Notes under the pieces: model-generated
What the model was told of the DNA's origin: nothing
Databases searched by the model: none
The model's input: the letters and a program-made list of their open reading frames with translations, nothing else
Position numbers and translations under genes: made by a program
NCBI RefSeq assembly: GCF_029626265.1
Contig: NZ_JARUBN010000001.1
Coordinates: 6,637,001 to 6,701,000, forward strand
DNA from: Micromonospora sp. WMMD1102
Lineage (GTDB): Bacteria; Actinomycetota; Actinomycetes; Mycobacteriales; Micromonosporaceae
Direction: 5' to 3'
DNA length: 64,000 nt
Shown: piece by piece, positions 26,726 to 34,484 of the stretch
Position numbering within the stretch: position 1 is the stretch's first letter
How the letters are laid out: every line of letters starts with the position of its first letter

Positions 26726-27013
26726 GTGATCGGGCCGCAGGAGCGCTGGTACCGGCACATGCGCCGGCTCGCCCAGCGCAGCCACCCGGCCGGCCGGCAC
26801 CACCCCGCGCCGACGTACCGCTGCCTGACCTGCGACGACCCCTGGCCCTGCGCCCCAGCCCGGCTCGCCCTGCTGATCGGTTTCAAAGGCAACCGGGTGG
26901 GCCTGATGATGTACCTCGGCGCGCACCTCACCCGCGCCATGCAGGCGATGCCCGACACACACCCCGCGCTGATCGCCGGCCAGATCCTCTACTGGGTCCC
27001 CCGGCGCCGGTAG
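26726..27013 (+). CDS. Small conserved actinomycete protein with Cys motif, function unknown
   Basis: A 95-residue protein beginning GTG at 26726 after GGAGG, coupled to the preceding gene. It contains TYRCLTCDDPWPCAPARLALL, a CxxC...C motif followed by a hydrophobic stretch that is common in short actinomycete proteins near DUF397 loci (sequence knowledge, not a named function). It ends just before a strong bidirectional terminator. Confidence 0.65.
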   Translation: MIGPQERWYRHMRRLAQRSHPAGRHHPAPTYRCLTCDDPWPCAPARLALLIGFKGNRVGLMMYLGAHLTRAMQAMPDTHPALIAGQILYWVPRRR

Positions 27014-27030
27014 CCCCGATCCCGCACCGC

Positions 27031-27062
27031 GAGACCCCGGAAGTTTGCCTTCCGGGGGTCTC
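27031..27062. terminator. Bidirectional hairpin terminator
   Basis: GAGACCCC-GGAAG and CTTCC-GGGGGTCTC form a stem of 13 pairs with one bulge around loop TTTGC. It lies between the end of the + strand small gene (27013) and the end of the minus strand Smr gene (27077), serving both. Confidence 0.8.
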
Positions 27063-27076
27063 CGCGCGTCGGTGGC

Positions 27077-27331
27077 CTACTTCCAGCGGAAGTGCACGAA
27101 GAGGCGACCGAAATTTTTCGAGTCCTTCTCCACCCGGTGGTAGAGCTGCTTGACGTCCTTCTGGTCGAGGAAGCGGAGTACCCGCTTCTTCAACTGTCCC
27201 GACCCCTTGCCGGGAATGATCTCGACCATGGTGGCCTTCTTGGCCACCGCCTCGTCCATGATTCCGCGCAGCGCCCGGTCGATGTCGTGTCCCTTGTTGA
27301 AGATCTCGTGCAGGTCGAGCTTGAGCTTCAC
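27077..27331 (-). CDS. Smr domain protein
   Basis: An 84-residue stand-alone Smr (small MutS-related) domain: LDLHEIFNKGHDIDRALRGIM opens the domain with the LDLH motif, and VEIIPGKGSGQLKKRVLRFL carries the GxGS loop typical of Smr nucleases. Stand-alone Smr domains nick branched DNA or cut RNA. The ATG at 27331 overlaps the stop of the TPR gene by four bases, so the two form an operon, perhaps with RNA-processing function. Base composition is less GC-rich than in the neighbours. Confidence 0.9.
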   Translation of the reverse strand: MKLKLDLHEIFNKGHDIDRALRGIMDEAVAKKATMVEIIPGKGSGQLKKRVLRFLDQKDVKQLYHRVEKDSKNFGRLFVHFRWK

Positions 27332-27705
27332 CGCCGACCGCCGACCCGGGTCTCGACGCGTTCCAGGGCGACCCGGTAGTCGTCGTTCTCGGCGTACATC
27401 GCGGCGGCGATCCGGAGGTGCCTAAGTGCCTCCTCCGGCCGGCCGACCCGTTCCAGGGTGCGGCCGAGCACGTGGTGCGCGTAGTGGTCGCTCGGGTCGC
27501 GCCGCACCAGGGTGCGCAACTGCTCCTCGGCGCGGGCGAGCTGCGCCGACTGGAAGTACGCGCGGGCGAGCAACTGGCGTACGGAGGCGTTGTCGGGCTC
27601 GGCCTCGACGATGGGCTCCAGCAACCGGGCGGCCCCGGACGGGTCCCCGGTCTCGAAGTACATGGTCGCCCGGCGGTACTCGGCCAGAAGATCCACTAGA
27701 CCCAC
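27328..27705 (-). CDS. Tetratricopeptide repeat protein
   Basis: A 125-residue TPR protein with about three repeats: YFETGDPSGAARLLEPIVEAEP, AYFQSAQLARAEEQLRTLVR and VLGRTLERVGRPEEALRHLR. This type, about 120 residues long, is common in actinobacteria and is presumed to be a protein-binding scaffold. It is translationally coupled to the Smr gene by a four-base overlap. An AT-rich inverted repeat lies 120 bases upstream. Confidence 0.92.
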   Translation of the reverse strand: MGLVDLLAEYRRATMYFETGDPSGAARLLEPIVEAEPDNASVRQLLARAYFQSAQLARAEEQLRTLVRRDPSDHYAHHVLGRTLERVGRPEEALRHLRIAAAMYAENDDYRVALERVETRVGGRR

Positions 27706-27828
27706 CTCCTCATGTCGCGACTACTTCCCCTCGACGCTGGCACAACACCGCCGGGACCGCGACTGTTCCGATGGACAAGATCGCGACAGCGGATGCTTGC
27801 GGTGCGCGCGGTGTGCGGTGTGTTGTGG

Positions 27829-27874
27829 GGTGTGCGCAGTTATTGTCGTGGTAGCGACAATAACTGCGCACACC
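27829..27874. repeat. Perfect 20-bp inverted repeat with AT-rich core
   Basis: The left arm (27829-27848, GGTGTGCGCAGTTATTGTCG) is exactly complementary to the right arm (27855-27874) around loop TGGTAG. It lies in the 222-base gap between the ROK kinase gene end (27928) and the TPR gene start (27705), both on the minus strand. It could terminate the kinase transcript, act as an operator for the TPR/Smr unit, or be a remnant of a small mobile element. No T-run follows it. Confidence 0.75.
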
Positions 27875-27927
27875 AGCCGGTTTCATGAGCGGGTGCGGAG
27901 CCGGCCCCCAGCCGGGGACGGCGGCGG

Positions 27928-28686
27928 TCAGCCCCGCCCGGCGCCCAGGTCCCAGGCGCGGACCCCGCCGACGATGCCGGCGCTGTTCGGCACCACCACC
28001 ACGTCGTCGCCCATCCGGGCCAGCTGTTCCGGGCGGACCAGCCGGGAGTTGCCACCGCCCAGATAGAGCCGGTCCCAGAGGAAGACCGGACGCAGCCCCT
28101 CCACCACCCCCCGGACCCGGCGCGACCAGAAACCGTCGCCGAGCCGGCGCCGCTCGTGCTCGCCGACGTAGGTGTCGTAGCTCATCCCCCACCGGACCGG
28201 CGCCTGGGACAGCTCCAGGTGCGGAGCGAGCAGCCCGCCGTCGAAGAGCGCGCAGCCCAGCCCGGTGCCGAGGGTCAGCACCAGCTCCAGGCCGGTGCCG
28301 GCGACCACCCCCGCACCGTGCACCTCGGCGTCGTTGAGCACCAGCGTCGGCAGCCCGAACGCGTCGGTGAGCGCGCTGCGCACGTCGAAGCCCGACCACT
28401 CGGCGACCAGCTCCGGATCCGGCCTGGTGCGCGGCCCGGCCCGGGTGACGTAGTGCGGGGTGGCCACCACGACGCCGTGCCGGAGCATCCCGGGCATCCC
28501 GACGGTGACCCGGTCCGCCGCCGGCAGCCGGCCGCCGAGATCGAGCAGGGTCTTGACGAAGAGCGCGGTCGGCAACGGGTACGGGGTCGGCACCCGCAGC
28601 GGCCGGGTCCGCATCGTGCCGGCCGCGTCGAGTACGGACGCCTTGATCCCGCCACCGCCGCAGTCGATCGCCAACGTGGTCGTCAC
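27928..28686 (-). CDS. ROK-family sugar kinase, polyphosphate glucokinase-like
   Basis: A 252-residue kinase. The phosphate-1 loop is LAIDCGGGGIKASVLD (glucokinases have DxGGtxxK); the catalytic aspartate is in LVLNDAEVHGAG, phosphate-2 in LTLGTGLGCALF, and the adenosine motif in LYLGGGNSRL. The length and the GIK motif place it near the polyphosphate glucokinase branch, but the usual zinc-binding and GHE motifs are weak or missing, so ATP- or polyphosphate-dependence and substrate are open. It is divergent from the ABC-F gene, 54 bases apart. Confidence 0.88.
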   Translation of the reverse strand: MTTTLAIDCGGGGIKASVLDAAGTMRTRPLRVPTPYPLPTALFVKTLLDLGGRLPAADRVTVGMPGMLRHGVVVATPHYVTRAGPRTRPDPELVAEWSGFDVRSALTDAFGLPTLVLNDAEVHGAGVVAGTGLELVLTLGTGLGCALFDGGLLAPHLELSQAPVRWGMSYDTYVGEHERRRLGDGFWSRRVRGVVEGLRPVFLWDRLYLGGGNSRLVRPEQLARMGDDVVVVPNSAGIVGGVRAWDLGAGRG

Positions 28687-28739
28687 GGTGATCAGTGTGC
28701 CCCTCGCCGGGGAGGACTGCGGATAGCATCTGAAGTCTC

Positions 28740-30377
28740 ATGAGCGCCACACTTATCGCCAAGGACCTCGCCGCCGGACACGGCGACCGGGTCCTCTTCG
28801 CCGACCTCGAACTCGTCGTCGCCCCCGGTGACGTGGTGGGGGTGGTCGGGGCCAACGGGGCCGGCAAGTCGACCCTGCTGCGTACCCTCGCCGGGCGGCA
28901 ACCGCTCGAACACGGCACCCTGGCCCTCAACCCGCCGTCGGCGACCGTCGGCCACCTGCCGCAGGAGCCCGACCGGCGACCGGGCGAGACGGTCCGGGCG
29001 TTCCTCGGCCGCCGGACCGGGGTGACCGCCGCACAGGCCGAACTCGACGCCGCGACCGGGGCGCTGACCGACGGGCTCGCCGGCGCCCACGACCGGTACG
29101 CGACCGCGCTGGAACGCTGGCTCGCGCTCGGCGGCGCCGACCTGGACGAGCGGGCCGAGCAGGTCACCGCCGAACTCGGCCTCGCCGTCGGCCTGGAGCA
29201 GCAGATGACCGCGCTCTCCGGCGGCCAGGCGGCCCGGGCCGGGCTGGCGTCGCTGCTGCTCAGCCGCTACGACATCTTCCTGCTCGACGAGCCGACCAAC
29301 GACCTCGACCTGGCTGGGCTCCAGCGGCTGGAGGAGTTCGTCACCGGGCTGCGCGCCGGCACGGTGCTGGTCAGCCACGACCGGGAGTTCCTGACCCGGA
29401 CGGTGACCCGGATCCTCGAACTCGACCTGCACCAGCAGCAGGTGCGGCACTACGGCGGCGGCTACGCCGCCTACCTGGAGGAGCGCGAGGTCGCCCGCCG
29501 ACACGCCCGCGCCGACTACGAGGAGTACGCCGAGACCCGGGCCGGGCTGGAGGCGCGGGCCCGGGTCCAGCGGGCCTGGATGGAGAAGGGCGTCAAGAAC
29601 GCCCGCCGGAAGGCGACCGACAACGACAAGCTGGGCCGCAAGTTCCGGTCCGAGTCGACCGAGAAGCAGGCCGCGAAGGCCCGGCAGACCGAACGGCTGA
29701 TCGAGCGGCTGGAGCTGGTCGAGGAGCCGCGCAAGGAGTGGCAGCTCAAGATGGAGATCGCCGCCGCGCCCCGGGCCGGTGCGGTGGTGGCGGCGCTGCG
29801 CGGCGCCGTCGTCCGGCGCGGTGGGTTCACCCTCGGCCCGGTCGACCTCCAGGTGGACTGGGCCGACCGGATGGTGATCACCGGCGCGAACGGTTCGGGC
29901 AAGTCGACGCTGCTGGCGGCCCTGCTCGGCCGGCTGCCGCTGGACGCCGGGCACGCCTCGCTCGGTCCGGGCGTGGTGGTCGGCGAGGTCGACCAGGCCC
30001 GGGGACTCTTCGTCGGCGGCCAGCCCCTGCTGGACGCCTTCGGCGCGGCGGTGCCCGAGCTGACCCCGGCGGACGTGCGCACCCTGCTGGCCAAGTTCGG
30101 GCTGCGCGCCGGGCACGTGCTGCGGCCCGCCGACACCCTGTCGCCGGGTGAGCGGACCAGGGCGGCGCTGGCCCTGCTCCAGGCCCGGGGCGTGAACCTG
30201 CTGGTCCTGGACGAGCCGACCAACCACCTCGACCTGCCGGCGATCGAACAGCTCGAATCGGCGCTGGAGTCGTACCCGGGAACCCTGCTGCTGGTCACCC
30301 ACGACCGCCGGATGCTCCAGACGGCCCGGACCACCCGGCACGTCCGGGTCGACGCCGGCCGGGTCAGCGAAGCCTGA
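28740..30377 (+). CDS. ABC-F family ATPase
   Basis: A 545-residue soluble protein with two ABC cassettes and no membrane domain. Cassette 1: GANGAGKST, ALSGGQ, IFLLDEPTNDLDL. Cassette 2: GANGSGKST, LSPGERTRAAL, LVLDEPTNHLDL. The linker between them (residues about 245-345) is long, charged and helical, with RVQRAWMEKGVKNARRK. ABC-F proteins bind ribosomes and act as translation factors or protect against ribosome-targeting drugs; the sub-family cannot be fixed by eye. ATG at 28740. Confidence 0.95.
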   Translation: MSATLIAKDLAAGHGDRVLFADLELVVAPGDVVGVVGANGAGKSTLLRTLAGRQPLEHGTLALNPPSATVGHLPQEPDRRPGETVRAFLGRRTGVTAAQAELDAATGALTDGLAGAHDRYATALERWLALGGADLDERAEQVTAELGLAVGLEQQMTALSGGQAARAGLASLLLSRYDIFLLDEPTNDLDLAGLQRLEEFVTGLRAGTVLVSHDREFLTRTVTRILELDLHQQQVRHYGGGYAAYLEEREVARRHARADYEEYAETRAGLEARARVQRAWMEKGVKNARRKATDNDKLGRKFRSESTEKQAAKARQTERLIERLELVEEPRKEWQLKMEIAAAPRAGAVVAALRGAVVRRGGFTLGPVDLQVDWADRMVITGANGSGKSTLLAALLGRLPLDAGHASLGPGVVVGEVDQARGLFVGGQPLLDAFGAAVPELTPADVRTLLAKFGLRAGHVLRPADTLSPGERTRAALALLQARGVNLLVLDEPTNHLDLPAIEQLESALESYPGTLLLVTHDRRMLQTARTTRHVRVDAGRVSEA

Positions 30378-30501
30378 CGCCGACCGGCGGACCGACCGAC
30401 CTGCCCGATTGGATCGCCCGGCCGGCCCGGTCGCGGCCCTGCTGGCGCTCCGGCCATCGATCCTCGTTTCTCCCGGCGCCGGGCTGGGCAATAACCACGC
30501 C

Positions 30502-30819
30502 ATGCTCACCTGGGAGTATGCCCTGTTGGTGCGCCGCCGCCAGCCCCGGCTGGACGAGAGCGGCTGGGAACTCGTCTACACCTGGTACGGCCCGGACGGT
30601 GCCGTGCTCGACGTCTCCGCGTACGGGGACACCGCGCTCTCGCACCTCAACCGGGCCGGCGCCCAGGGCTGGGAGCTGGTCTCGGTGACCGAGGACGGCA
30701 ACATGCAGGGCAGTGCCGAGCTGCACCGCTACCACCTCAAGCGGGTACTCCGGGCGGCGACGCCCCGACCGCGGCTGCGCAACCTCGGCCGGGCCGGCCG
30801 GCGGGCCGGCACCGGCTGA
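30502..30819 (+). CDS. Small DUF4177-like protein
   Basis: A 105-residue protein whose core, WEYALLVRRRQ...LSHLNRAGAQGWELVSV, matches the short beta-alpha-beta pattern of DUF4177-type proteins (Y.v..l......l.....GWElvsv). The C-terminus is basic. The ATG at 30502 is the first that fits. No role is known. Confidence 0.75.
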   Translation: MLTWEYALLVRRRQPRLDESGWELVYTWYGPDGAVLDVSAYGDTALSHLNRAGAQGWELVSVTEDGNMQGSAELHRYHLKRVLRAATPRPRLRNLGRAGRRAGTG

Positions 30820-30893
30820 CCGCACCCCGGGGTGAACCCGACCCGGACGCGTAACGGGGACGATTCCGGGTAGCCGCGGCCAGGAGGTGGAGG

Positions 30894-31616
30894 ATGGTCG
30901 CGCAGCTGCACAGGGCACCCTCCGGGGAACGGTTGCGCTCGATCGACGAGTTCCTCGGGATGGCCTACGCCGACCTGGTCAAGCACGACGACCGGCTGCG
31001 CGGTACCGCCGTGCAGGCGCGGTTCGACCGGGGCGTCGCGCACCTGACCGGCGAGGTGGCCGACCGCGAGGAGCTGGCCACGGTACGCCAGCTCGTCGGC
31101 CGGCTCGACGGCGTACTCGCGGTCTGGTCCCGGGTACGGGTGGCCGGCCGGGACCCGGTGGTGATGGATCTCGGCTGCGGCGCCGCGAAGCAGTACCCCG
31201 GCAACCTCGGTCTCGACCTGCGGGTGGCGCCCGGGGTGGACGCCCAGGCCGACCTCTCCGGCCCGCTGCCGCTGGCCGCCGACTCGGTCGACGTGATCTT
31301 CACGGTGCACATCCTGGAGCACCTGATCGACTTCCTGACCCTTGTCGACGAGTGCCACCGGGTGCTCCGCCCCGGCGGCGTACTGCACGTGATGAGCCCC
31401 TGGTGGGGGCATGTCAACGCGGTCGCCGACCCGACCCACGTACGGCTGCTCGACGTACAGACGATCAAGCACATCTGCCAGCGCCATCCCGGTGCGCCCC
31501 GGTGGTACCCGCTGCACGCCGGCTGCGACGGCGCGTCGATCTTCGCCGACCTCACCCCGCTCGGCCCGGACGACCCTGGCCCGGACCCCGGCCACCTGGC
31601 CCGGTTCTTCGACTGA
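30894..31616 (+). CDS. BON domain fused to class I SAM-dependent methyltransferase
   Basis: The 240-residue protein has an unusual arrangement. Residues 15-82 form a BON domain (VQARFDRGVAHLTGEVADRE, then ATVRQLVGRLDGVLAVWSRV), normally a phospholipid-binding or regulatory module. The rest is a small methyltransferase: VVMDLGCGAAKQYPG is motif I, adapted to the pattern seen in ubiE/glycosyltransferase-linked enzymes, then FTVHILEHLIDF and HRVLRPGGVLHV. The ATG at 30894 follows GGAGG. The substrate is unknown; similar methyltransferases modify sugars or lipids. Confidence 0.85.
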   Translation: MVAQLHRAPSGERLRSIDEFLGMAYADLVKHDDRLRGTAVQARFDRGVAHLTGEVADREELATVRQLVGRLDGVLAVWSRVRVAGRDPVVMDLGCGAAKQYPGNLGLDLRVAPGVDAQADLSGPLPLAADSVDVIFTVHILEHLIDFLTLVDECHRVLRPGGVLHVMSPWWGHVNAVADPTHVRLLDVQTIKHICQRHPGAPRWYPLHAGCDGASIFADLTPLGPDDPGPDPGHLARFFD

Positions 31617-31695
31617 TCCACCGCCTGGGGGGCATGTAGCGGGGCTGGGCGGGAAAGCACCGGGATCGGATCGGGCAAACGGGGAGGGCCGGTAG

Positions 31696-32640
31696 ATGCG
31701 TGCCGTCATGTCTGAGTCGTTCGGGGCGATGCCGGAGGTCCGGGAGTTGCCGGAGCCGACGCCCGGTGACGGCGAGGTGAAGATCGAGGTGCAGACCTCG
31801 TCGCTCAACGGTTTCGACGCCAAACTCGCCGGCGGCTTCCTGGCCGGCGAGGTCGAGCACCAGTTCCCGGTGGTACTCGGCCGGGACTTCGCCGGCATCG
31901 TCACCGAGATCGGGCCGGGCGTGCGCGGGTTCATGCCGGGCGAGAAGGTCTTCGGCGTGGTGGCGAAGCCGGGGCTCGGCGACGGCTCGTTCGGCGAGTA
32001 CGTGGTCGTGCCGGAGGAGATGGGGCTGGCGCCGCTGCCGGCCGGGCTCGACTACCGCTGCGCCGGCGTACTCGGCCTGGCCGGGATCGCCGCGCTGGCC
32101 AGCGTCGACGCGGTCGGCCCGGGGCGCGGCGAGACGCTGCTGATCTCGGGGGCCACCGGCGGGGTCGGGCACTACGCCGTCCAGCTTGCCACCGCGCGCG
32201 GCGCGACGGTGATCGCCACCGCCGAGGCCGGTCCGGCCGCCGACCTGCTGCACGAACTCGGTGCCGCGCACACCGTGGACCACCGGGCCGACCTGGCCGC
32301 ACAGGTCCGGCGGCTCGCCCCGGACGGGGTGGACAACGCCATCCACCTGGCCGGCGACCCGGAGATGGTCGCCGACCTGGTCACCCCCGGTGGCCGGTTC
32401 GCCTCCACCGTCGGGGTGGATGCCGAGCAGCTCGGCGACCGGGAGCTGAACGTCAGCACGATCGAGGCGATCCCGGACCGGATCGTGCTCGACCACATCG
32501 CCACCGAGGCCGCCGCCGACCGGCTGCGCCCGTCCATCGCCCGCACCTACCTGCTGGACGAGGTGCCGCAGGCGTTCACCGACTTCAACAACAGCGGTAC
32601 CGTCGGCAAGCTCGCCGTCGCGATCGGCTCGGCCGGATAG
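31696..32640 (+). CDS. Zinc-independent NADP-dependent oxidoreductase (quinone oxidoreductase family, MDR)
   Basis: A 314-residue medium-chain reductase. N-terminal GroES-like part: MRAVMSESFGAMPEV through SSLNGFDAKLAGGFL and VLGRDFAGIVTEIGPGV. The nucleotide motif is ISGATGGVGHYAVQLATARG, as in quinone oxidoreductases. No zinc-ligand cysteines are present. ATG at 31696 has GGGAGG nine bases upstream. It probably reduces enones or quinones; the substrate is unknown. Confidence 0.93.
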   Translation: MRAVMSESFGAMPEVRELPEPTPGDGEVKIEVQTSSLNGFDAKLAGGFLAGEVEHQFPVVLGRDFAGIVTEIGPGVRGFMPGEKVFGVVAKPGLGDGSFGEYVVVPEEMGLAPLPAGLDYRCAGVLGLAGIAALASVDAVGPGRGETLLISGATGGVGHYAVQLATARGATVIATAEAGPAADLLHELGAAHTVDHRADLAAQVRRLAPDGVDNAIHLAGDPEMVADLVTPGGRFASTVGVDAEQLGDRELNVSTIEAIPDRIVLDHIATEAAADRLRPSIARTYLLDEVPQAFTDFNNSGTVGKLAVAIGSAG

Positions 32641-32753
32641 CGGCAGCGTCCGCGAGAGCCCGGTGGACGTACGTCCGGGAGAGCCCGGTGGCCGTCCGGC
32701 GGAGGTGCGAGCCGATCCTCCGGACCCTGGTCGGGGCGCAGTCGTCCGGCCGG

Positions 32754-33431
32754 TCAGTCCGCCGACGCGGCGCGGGCCGCCAGGAGTTCGGGGGCCAGCA
32801 CCAGCACCGCGCCCGGCTCGACCCGGACCAGCCCGGCGTCGGCGAGGCCGCGCAGCGCCCGGTTGACCGAGACCCGGGTCAGCCCGACCGACTCGGCCAG
32901 CCCCTGCTGGGCACCGGGCAGCGGCACCCGGCGCCCGCTCCGGCCGGCCGCCGCGACCAGCCAGGCCGCCACCCGGGTCCCGGCGTCGGCGTACGCGGTG
33001 CGGGCCAGTTCCGCCTGCCGGTCCCGCAGCCCACCGGCCAGTTGCCGGAGCACGTGCCGCCGGACCGCCGGTACGTCCTCGATCAGCCGGAGCAGTTCGC
33101 CGGCCGGCACCAGGCGGTAGCGCAGCACGGTGCCGGCCAGCCAGGTGGCGATGTACCCGCCGCCGTCCAGCACCGCGCTCTTGTCGACCGCACACGGGCC
33201 GGTGAAGTCACCGAGCCGCAGCCGCTTCCCGTCCGCCGTGTCGTGCACCCCGGTGAGGGTGCCCGCCTCCACCACGAGCAGGTGCTCGGCGGGCTGGCCG
33301 CGTAGCGCCAGCACGTCGCCGGGGCGGGCGGTACGCGACACCGAGCGGTCGAGCAGCCGGCGCAGCCGCGCCGGCCCGAGCCCGGCGAAGACGGGTACGG
33401 CAGCCAGCCTGCGCAACTCGCTCGGTTCCAT
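32754..33431 (-). CDS. Crp/Fnr-family transcriptional regulator
   Basis: A 225-residue regulator with an N-terminal cyclic nucleotide-binding fold (FAGLGPARLRRLLDRSV, GDVLALRGQPAEHLLVVEAG) and a C-terminal winged helix (QQGLAESVGLTRVSVNRALRGL). No cysteine cluster is present, so it is not an FNR-type oxygen sensor, and the cAMP-contact residues are only partly kept. The start ATG at 33431 is preferred over 33461 because it begins at the family N-terminus (MEPSELRRLAAVPVF). It is divergent from the YCII gene. Confidence 0.9.
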   Translation of the reverse strand: MEPSELRRLAAVPVFAGLGPARLRRLLDRSVSRTARPGDVLALRGQPAEHLLVVEAGTLTGVHDTADGKRLRLGDFTGPCAVDKSAVLDGGGYIATWLAGTVLRYRLVPAGELLRLIEDVPAVRRHVLRQLAGGLRDRQAELARTAYADAGTRVAAWLVAAAGRSGRRVPLPGAQQGLAESVGLTRVSVNRALRGLADAGLVRVEPGAVLVLAPELLAARAASAD

Positions 33432-33537
33432 CACCGAATTGTCCCCGACCGCCCCGGCCACCCGCCCAGCCTCGCTTCGGCGGCGGCTGTATCAGGGTTT
33501 ACCGCGTCCGCCTGTCGGGTGGCCGTATCGTCGGCGC

Positions 33538-33819
33538 ATGATCGTTGTGGAAGTGCGTTTCACCGGTGACCCGACCGAACGACTGGCCGCCCGCCCCGCC
33601 CACCGGGAGCTGCTGGCCCGGCTGCACGCCGAGGGCGGCCTGGTCGCCGCCGGCCCCTGGGCGGACGACTCGGGTGCGCTGCTGCTGTTCGACACCGACG
33701 AGGCGGCGGCACGCGAGGCGCTCGACGCCGATCCCTACTACCGGGCGCCCGGGGTCAGCGTGGTCTCGGTACGGCACTGGACACCGGTCGTCGGCGGTCC
33801 TCAGCGCAGCACGTCGTAG
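33538..33819 (+). CDS. YCII-related domain protein
   Basis: A 93-residue protein of the YciI family: FTGDPTERLAARPAHRELLARL with the conserved R...H pair, GGLVAAGPWADDSGALLLF and DPYYRAPGVSVVSVRHW. The fold is ferredoxin-like with a conserved His-Asp; family members are thought to be small enzymes or ligand-binding proteins. ATG 33538 is the only sensible start. Its 3' end overlaps the convergent DHFR-like gene by 19 bases. Confidence 0.9.
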   Translation: MIVVEVRFTGDPTERLAARPAHRELLARLHAEGGLVAAGPWADDSGALLLFDTDEAAAREALDADPYYRAPGVSVVSVRHWTPVVGGPQRSTS

Positions 33820-34382
33820 ACGAGCTTGGTGATGCCGTTGGCGTACGTCTCGGACTCGACCAGCCTCAGCATCTGCTTGTCCCGGTCGGCGTCGCTGAAC
33901 ATCCGCTTGCCGGCCCCGAGCAGCAGCGGAAAGACCAGCAGGTGGTAGCGGTCGATCAGGCCGGCGTCGGAGAGGTTGCGGGCGAGGGTGGCACTGCCGT
34001 GGATGAAGATCGGGCCGCCGTCGGTCTCCTTCAGCCGGGCGACGTCCTCCAGGGAGCGCAGGATCGTGATGTCCCCCCAGTTGTCGACCAGGGCGTCCTC
34101 GTCGAGGGTCGTCGAGACGACGTACTTCGGCAGGTCCTTGAGGGCGGCGAAGTCCGCCATGTCCGGCCACACCGGCGAGAACACCTGGTAGCTGGCCCGG
34201 CCGAACATCAGCGCGGTGGCCTCCTCGGTCTCCCGGCCCTTGAGCTCGTACGCCTCCGGCACGAACTCGATGTCCTTGTACGTCCAGCCGCCGCTGCGGT
34301 GGGCCTCGGAGGCGGTGCCGCCGCCGGGTGAGTCGACGACGCCGTCCAGCGAGACGAAGGCGGTGTAGACCAGGGTTCGCAT
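33801..34382 (-). CDS. Dihydrofolate reductase family protein (RibD_C type)
   Basis: A 193-residue protein of the bacterial bifunctional deaminase-reductase/DHFR-like fold: TAFVSLDGVVDSPGG, LMFGRASYQVFSPVW, KYVVSTTL, IFIHGSATLARNL and HLLVFPLLLGAGKRMF. Stand-alone members probably reduce small pterin-like or other carbonyl compounds with NADPH; true folate reduction is unlikely. The ATG at 34382 faces the ArsR-type regulator across a 100-base region with a palindrome, suggesting that the regulator controls it. Confidence 0.92.
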   Translation of the reverse strand: MRTLVYTAFVSLDGVVDSPGGGTASEAHRSGGWTYKDIEFVPEAYELKGRETEEATALMFGRASYQVFSPVWPDMADFAALKDLPKYVVSTTLDEDALVDNWGDITILRSLEDVARLKETDGGPIFIHGSATLARNLSDAGLIDRYHLLVFPLLLGAGKRMFSDADRDKQMLRLVESETYANGITKLVYDVLR

Positions 34383-34449
34383 CTTCGAAGTCCTATCCGT
34401 TGTCCGGGTGGGTGTGCCCAGTCTGCTGTCGGCGTCGCGCGGTCGGCCA

Positions 34450-34471
34450 CGATTAGACTCAGCCCTAATCG
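34450..34471. promoter_or_regulatory. Palindromic operator between DHFR-like and ArsR-like genes
   Basis: CGATTAG-N8-CTAATCG, a perfect seven-base inverted repeat, AT-rich compared with its surroundings, 14 bases before the regulator start at 34485 and about 70 before the divergent DHFR-like start. A binding site for the adjacent ArsR-like regulator is likely but unproven. Confidence 0.6.
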
Positions 34472-34484
34472 GGAGGGGCGACGC

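Noticed and set aside
25286..27013. Toxin-antitoxin or defence island at the XRE/DUF397 locus
   Set aside because: The pair matches the developmental WhiJ-like type, and the two + strand small proteins have no toxin motif; nothing in the region matches a known defence system.
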